64,000 bases of DNA, taken from positions 54,138 through 118,137 of the forward strand of contig CAKTOO010000007.1 of the NCBI GenBank assembly GCA_934590165.1, written 5' to 3'. The position numbers were made by a program, and so were the translations under genes. The notes beneath the pieces are model-generated. The model had not been told where the DNA came from. It saw only the letters and a list, made by a program, of their open reading frames with translations, and ran no database searches. Positions 60,481 through 64,000 of the stretch are shown here, one piece after another (the first letter of the stretch is position 1; each line of letters begins with the position of its first letter). This DNA comes from an uncultured Dysosmobacter sp. GTDB lineage: Bacteria; Bacillota; Clostridia; Oscillospirales; Oscillospiraceae.

Positions 60481-60832
60481 TGGCCTTCACCTCCTTTTCC
60501 ACCTGAATCTGCCGCTCCACGGCGGCATAGAAATTGTCTGTCTGATACGGCCGTTCCTTCGGACGGAGGAAGGCCGTCTGGATGATCTGGCCCGCCACCA
60601 CCTCCAAAGGCTGCCCATGCCGCTCATACATGGCGAGCAGGAACAGGGGCAGCATGACGACGATCATCGCAAACGTGGCGGAGCTGGAACCCACCGCCCT
60701 CCGGAGCAAAAAGAAAAGCGGCACTCCTACAAGCACCGCCGCCCCGAAACACACAAACTGCCGCCGGGTAAGCCCAAACAGCACCTTGCTTTTTACTTTT
60801 GTCAGGTCCTTCGGGACCGTTACATACGCCAA
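60401..60832 (-). CDS. PrgI family membrane protein
   Basis: The 143-residue protein starts MAYVTVPKDLTKVKSKVLFG, then LTRRQFVCFGAAVLVGVPLF with two membrane helices (about 25-45 and 53-70). This is the VirB3-like PrgI protein encoded directly before VirB4 in Gram-positive elements. It links the ATPase to the membrane channel. Confidence 0.9.
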   Translation of the reverse strand: MAYVTVPKDLTKVKSKVLFGLTRRQFVCFGAAVLVGVPLFFLLRRAVGSSSATFAMIVVMLPLFLLAMYERHGQPLEVVAGQIIQTAFLRPKERPYQTDNFYAAVERQIQVEKEVKAIVRKAKARTAGGTGSPEGKTHRCGKA

Positions 60833-60845
60833 TTTATCAACCTCC

Positions 60846-61715
60846 TTAATGTGCGCCGAACAGGCTCTTTGAGAGGCTGCCGGTCTTGAATAATGCGAAA
60901 CACAGAAGCACCGTGTACCCCATGCAGGACCAGATCGCCCCGGACAGGTCGCCGCCCGCCGAAATGCCCTGGACCAGCACCGAATAGATACCGACGCACA
61001 CCATGATTAAAAACGCCTGGAACGCCAGGGCGAACAAAGACTTTAGATAATTCTGCCCCGTCTGGCCCCAGTCCCGGTTCGTCATCGTGGCAAGGGGGAT
61101 CGGACCGATGGAGGTCGTCAAATACACCTCGATCATCCGGCCGTAGATGACTAACATGATACAGATGGAGAGGGCGTTCATGGTAAGCCCCACAAAGAGG
61201 GACTGGAACCAAAGCCCAAACAGCTCCCCGGGGCCCAGGGCTTCAAGCTGCGCCTCCATATCCGTAATGACGGAGGAAACGTCGATGGAGGTTTCCCCGA
61301 TGATGACCCCGGCGCTGCTGTTCACCACGCTCTGGCCGATATCGAAGATACCCATGACGATGTTCCAGGTGTTCGTTACGATCAGCACCGCGCAGAAGGT
61401 CTTGAATATCCACTTGAAGAACATCCAGGTATCCACGTCGTGCATGTTGTTCTTTTCCGCCACGAGCTGGATCAGCTCATAGCACATCACAAAGGTAAGG
61501 ATGACCCCGGCAATCGGCACGATCACCGTTTCGGAAAGGTTCCGTATCATGGAAAAGACGCCGCTGTTCCATGCCAGCGGCGTCTGCCCCACTTCCCCGG
61601 CAATCTCGCCTACTTTGGTATTGACCGTATCGAACATGCCCGACAGGTTCCCCGTGATCCCCTCGATGAGCAGCCCCCTCAGCCATTCATCGAGCTTGTC
61701 GAGTATGCCGCCCAT
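60846..61715 (-). CDS. VirB6/TrbL-like polytopic channel protein
   Basis: The 289-residue protein has about six membrane segments, with conserved-looking stretches NLSETVIVPIAGVILTFVMC and TTSIGPIPLATMTNRDWGQT. It lies between the Maff2-like and PrgI genes, the usual place of the VirB6-like channel component. ATG 61715 is preferred; a TTG at 61721 is in frame. Confidence 0.85.
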   Translation of the reverse strand: MGGILDKLDEWLRGLLIEGITGNLSGMFDTVNTKVGEIAGEVGQTPLAWNSGVFSMIRNLSETVIVPIAGVILTFVMCYELIQLVAEKNNMHDVDTWMFFKWIFKTFCAVLIVTNTWNIVMGIFDIGQSVVNSSAGVIIGETSIDVSSVITDMEAQLEALGPGELFGLWFQSLFVGLTMNALSICIMLVIYGRMIEVYLTTSIGPIPLATMTNRDWGQTGQNYLKSLFALAFQAFLIMVCVGIYSVLVQGISAGGDLSGAIWSCMGYTVLLCFALFKTGSLSKSLFGAH

Positions 61716-61737
61716 AAGCAATCACGCCCCCGGCCGC

Positions 61738-61953
61738 TTAACCGAACAGGCCGGACAGGAGCGGCACCAGGGTGATACCGATCAGGGCGACACCGCCTCC
61801 GGCCATGAGCTGCTTCATGCCCTGGCTTTTGGAGGCCGGGTTGTCCTGGCCGTAACCTTCCAGAAGGTTGATGACGCCCCAGATACCAAGGCCTGCGCCC
61901 AGGGCCACCACGAGAGTCTGCAATACGTTCACTGCGCTGTTGAAAAATTCCAT
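61738..61953 (-). CDS. Maff2-family small membrane protein (VirB2-like candidate)
   Basis: The 71-residue protein has two hydrophobic helices (about 10-32 and 50-69) joined by LEGYGQDNPASKSQGMKQLM, the standard Maff2 pattern. By size and position it is the likely pilin-like subunit. TAGGAGGATC precedes the ATG. Confidence 0.88.
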   Translation of the reverse strand: MEFFNSAVNVLQTLVVALGAGLGIWGVINLLEGYGQDNPASKSQGMKQLMAGGGVALIGITLVPLLSGLFG

Positions 61954-61983
61954 AAATTTGATCCTCCTAAAAATGTGTTTGAT

Positions 61984-62808
61984 TTATTCGTTTACATCGA
62001 TCTCGTACACATCGAAGGCGTCCGAAGGCTTTACCACGGCGCGCTGCCTTCTCATGTACCGTTCCATGTCAAAGACATTTTTAGGGTCGGCGTCGGCGGT
62101 GTACTTGTAGTTGGGGTGCTTTGTGAGGTCATATTTCTCGGAGAGAAACGGCCGTACGCCCCGCAGCATGAAGATACACCTGCCTCCGTCCATTACTGCC
62201 AATTCGTCTTGTGTCATCAGCTCCTTTCCCAATTTCTGATAATTGAGGCCGTGGGAAACCTGGCTGCCCCGGTTCTCGGACTGGTTGTAGGAATCGATCG
62301 TTTCCTTCCCCAGAAGCTCCGATATTTCCTTGAGCGTGGATTTCTCCTTGCCTCCCAAAAACAAGGTGCTGTCACAGTTACCGACGATGGTATCCGCCGC
62401 GTCCTTGTAGATGGTCTTTAGCTGGCTCTGCGACTGCAAAATAATAGAAGCCGATATCTCACGGCTTCGGATGGTAGCGATCAGCTTGTCAAAGTTTGGT
62501 ATCTGGCCGATGTTGGCAAATTCGTCCAGAATGAGCCTTACATGGACGGGCAGGCGCCCGCCGTAAAAGTCGTCGGCCTTGTCGCAGAGCAGGTTGAATA
62601 ATTGCGAGTACATCAGGGCGGCCACGAAATTGAAGGTGCTGTCCGTATCACTGATAATGACGAACAGCGCCGTTTTCCGGTCGCCCAAGGTGTCAAGCTC
62701 CAGCTCGTCCGTTTCCATCAGGTCCCGGAGCTCTTTTATGTCAAAGGGGGCTAACCTGGCCCCGCAGGAAATCAGTATGCTTTTGAGCGTTTTGCCCGAA
62801 ACGAGTTG
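61984..62808 (-). pseudogene. VirD4/TraG coupling protein, 5'-truncated
   Basis: The frame from about 62800 to 61984 matches the C-terminal part of VirD4-type coupling proteins: GKTLKSILISCGARLAPFDI, GDRKTALFVIISDTDSTFNF, LPVHVRLILDEFANIGQIPN (Walker B), SREISASIILQSQSQLKTIY and VMDGGRCIFMLRGVRPFLSE. A stop codon (TCA at 62809-62811 on the plus strand) lies just upstream of GKTLKS, and the DNA beyond is unrelated. About 320 N-terminal residues, including Walker A and the membrane anchor, are missing. ATG 62718 could still start a 244-residue fragment, which would not bind ATP. Confidence 0.85.
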
Positions 62809-62843
62809 TCAAGGACTTTTTAATCAAATTCACAAAAAAGCCA

Positions 62844-62881
62844 CAAAAAAAGTGCCAGAAGCACTTTCATGCTCCTGACAC
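62844..62881 (-). terminator. Terminator after the 123-residue gene, at the VirD4 breakpoint
   Basis: A 12-bp stem with two wobble pairs (62852-62863 / 62870-62881) is followed, on the minus strand, by seven to eight U (62844-62851). It closes the upstream block next to the truncated coupling-protein gene. Confidence 0.8.
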
Positions 62882-62895
62882 TCAGGCGGGTGGGG

Positions 62896-63267
62896 TTACT
62901 TTTCCCCGGCAAGGATTTTTTCGCAAACGGTCTGGTATTCCGGCAGCCGTTCAAGGAAGGGGTTCCAGCGCCGCTTTATCTCTGCCAGTTCCAGAGGGTC
63001 GGCGGTCTGTTCAGTGTGATCGTTGCCGGTCATCTGCAACACATCCATCGACACCTCGGAAAACAGCACTTCGGCAAGCTGGTCGGCGGTGTCAACGAGT
63101 ATTTCTTCCTCGACATACCGCTTTTTTGTGCTGATTTTCAGCAGCAGATAGCCCAGCTTATCAGACCAGAGCCATTCCAGATAGGGGCTTTCCCGGATGT
63201 AGTCGGCAAACACCGCGTAAACCCTCTCAATCTCTTTCTTTTCCGTTTCTTCGTACAGCATTTTCAT
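62896..63267 (-). CDS. Hypothetical protein of the conjugative element
   Basis: The 123-residue acidic protein contains RVYAVFADYIRESPYLEWLW, then SDKLGYLLLKIS. AAGGAGGAC precedes the ATG at 63267. I do not recognise a family. It sits between the TnpW-like gene and a terminator. Confidence 0.65.
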   Translation of the reverse strand: MKMLYEETEKKEIERVYAVFADYIRESPYLEWLWSDKLGYLLLKISTKKRYVEEEILVDTADQLAEVLFSEVSMDVLQMTGNDHTEQTADPLELAEIKRRWNPFLERLPEYQTVCEKILAGEK

Positions 63268-63339
63268 GTCCTCCTTGGCTAAAAGTTTTGGCGTGTACCA
63301 TCATCAGTTTAACACAAGGCGGCTGGCTTTATCAGCCGG

Positions 63340-63531
63340 TCACATCTGCTGTATCTCGTTTTTGAGCATACGCTTGATTTTGTCGCTCATGGTTTCAGTG
63401 CTGGTCTGGCTGAAATGGACGCGCACCTTGTAGGTGGTCTTGCCGATTTTCTTTACCAGCGCGGGGGCGTCCTCCGGCGCTCTGGCCGGAGTGGTGTCTG
63501 CGGTCTGCATGGTACGGGTTTCTTCGCTCAT
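63340..63531 (-). CDS. TnpW-like transposon-encoded small protein
   Basis: The 63-residue protein ends with KKIGKTTYKVRVHFSQTSTE then TMSDKIKRMLKNEIQ, the TnpW-family signature of gut-Firmicute conjugative elements. ATG 63531 follows AAAGGAGCG; an ATG at 63582 overlaps the upstream gene and has a weaker site. Function unknown. Confidence 0.8.
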   Translation of the reverse strand: MSEETRTMQTADTTPARAPEDAPALVKKIGKTTYKVRVHFSQTSTETMSDKIKRMLKNEIQQM

Positions 63532-63574
63532 GGCGCTCCTTTCTCCGGGCGGGGCTGTGCCGTCCGGCACAAAA

Positions 63575-64000
63575 TTACTCATGCTTACGGTTTACAATGT
63601 CTTTCGCCGCCTGCTTGGTGGCCCCGGCGTTTTCCTCCCGGAAGTTTTTCCCGGCAAAGAGGATCGGGGCGCACCGTTCCAGGATACGGTCATAGATACG
63701 AGCGTGGGCCAGGTCAGGCGGGTTTTTGAGTTCGGCCAGCTTCAGGTTGGTGGTGATGATCATGGGCCTGCGGCTGCGGTAGCGGCTGTCAATGACGAAA
63801 AACATCTGCTCCATCGCATACTCGGTACTGCGCTCCACACCCAAATCGTCAATGATAAGCAGGTCGTACTCGTCAAAGCTGGCGATAAAGTCGGCCCTGT
63901 CCTCGGAAAACATTCCCGTCAGACGGTTCAGGATGGTGGGAAAGTTCGTCATCAGCACCGGCACATCCCGGTCAAGCAGGGCGTTGGCGATACAACCGGC
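63575..64000 (-). CDS. DnaC/IstB-like ATPase, C-terminal part (cut by window end)
   Basis: The visible 141 residues read through the window edge (CIANALLDRDVPVLMTNFPT) and include Walker B YDLLIIDDLGVERSTEYAME, sensor RRPMIITTNLKLAELKNP, and RIYDRILERCAPILFAGKNF. This is the helicase-loader-type ATPase of element replication modules. Walker A lies outside the window. Confidence 0.9.
   Translation of the reverse strand, partial: AGCIANALLDRDVPVLMTNFPTILNRLTGMFSEDRADFIASFDEYDLLIIDDLGVERSTEYAMEQMFFVIDSRYRSRRPMIITTNLKLAELKNPPDLAHARIYDRILERCAPILFAGKNFREENAGATKQAAKDIVNRKHE

Larger units (their letters stand above)
29894..64000. mobile_element. Integrative and conjugative element with Tn916-like recombination module (right end outside window)
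   Basis: The stretch starts beside int/xis and then carries Tn916-type regulation genes, a transporter cargo block, MobC/relaxase and a type IV secretion gene set (VirB4, PrgI, VirB6-like, Maff2-like, NlpC/P60 peptidase, TopB, ArdA). Base composition shifts sharply: the cargo at 33.5-43.6 kb is visibly AT-rich, the conjugation block GC-rich. The VirD4 gene is truncated at about 62.8 kb. The second end lies beyond the window. Confidence 0.85.

Overview
The window comes from a GC-rich anaerobic Firmicute, most like gut Oscillospiraceae (Flavonifractor/Lawsonibacter-type). This is inferred from strong AGGAGG-type ribosome binding sites, an SLH-domain surface protein, EpsC/BY-kinase genes, a methionine gamma-lyase/NhaC pair and a gut-Firmicute conjugative element. 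No rRNA, tRNA or CRISPR array was seen.

Chromosomal part (1 to about 29.85 kb). After a partial gene, a flavodoxin and a metallophosphoesterase/nucleotidyltransferase pair comes a divergent promoter region at 4.35-4.71 kb: a class I aminotransferase leaves to the left and a long plus-strand set to the right. That set holds an EpsC/FlaA1-type nucleotide-sugar dehydratase, a membrane-anchored protein, a CpsB-type phosphatase, an Ig-like protein, two tandem BY-tyrosine kinases with Tyr-Gly tails, an S24/S26 signal-peptidase-like protein and an ABC exporter. No glycosyltransferase, flippase or polymerase is present. A vWA-SLH surface protein follows. At 16.9-20.3 kb lies a compact peptide-modification cluster: a 22-codon leader ORF, PqqD, a lipoprotein, an 87-residue six-cysteine peptide, an HprK-like P-loop protein and a radical SAM/SPASM enzyme. 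This is the best candidate for an undescribed RiPP-type system, and the S26-type peptidase and ABC exporter just upstream could mature and export its product. A 1768-residue sialidase-like secreted protein ends the plus-strand block. On the minus strand, methionine gamma-lyase, NhaC antiporter and alanine racemase form an apparent operon behind a near-consensus promoter.

Mobile part (about 29.89 kb to the window end). This is an integrative and conjugative element in several compositional blocks. (a) A Tn916-like module: int, xis, orf8-like HTH, orf7-like sigma factor, a leader peptide with an attenuator-like hairpin, and a divergent XRE regulator. (b) An AT-richer cargo block at 33.5-43.6 kb: DtxR-type regulator, two ABC exporter-fold proteins of the YbtPQ/IrtAB sort, a five-gene Nik/Cnt/Opp-type importer and an AraC regulator, consistent with uptake of a metal-metallophore; DtxR-like palindromes precede both transporter operons. 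(c) A GC-rich conjugation block: MobC, MOB-P-type relaxase, ArdA, TopB, an NlpC/P60 peptidase, C5-methyltransferase, VirB4, PrgI, a VirB6-like protein and a Maff2-like pilin candidate. The VirD4 coupling-protein gene is 5'-truncated at about 62.8 kb, beyond which lie a TnpW-like gene and a DnaC-like ATPase running off the end. The element as read is therefore probably not self-transmissible without help.
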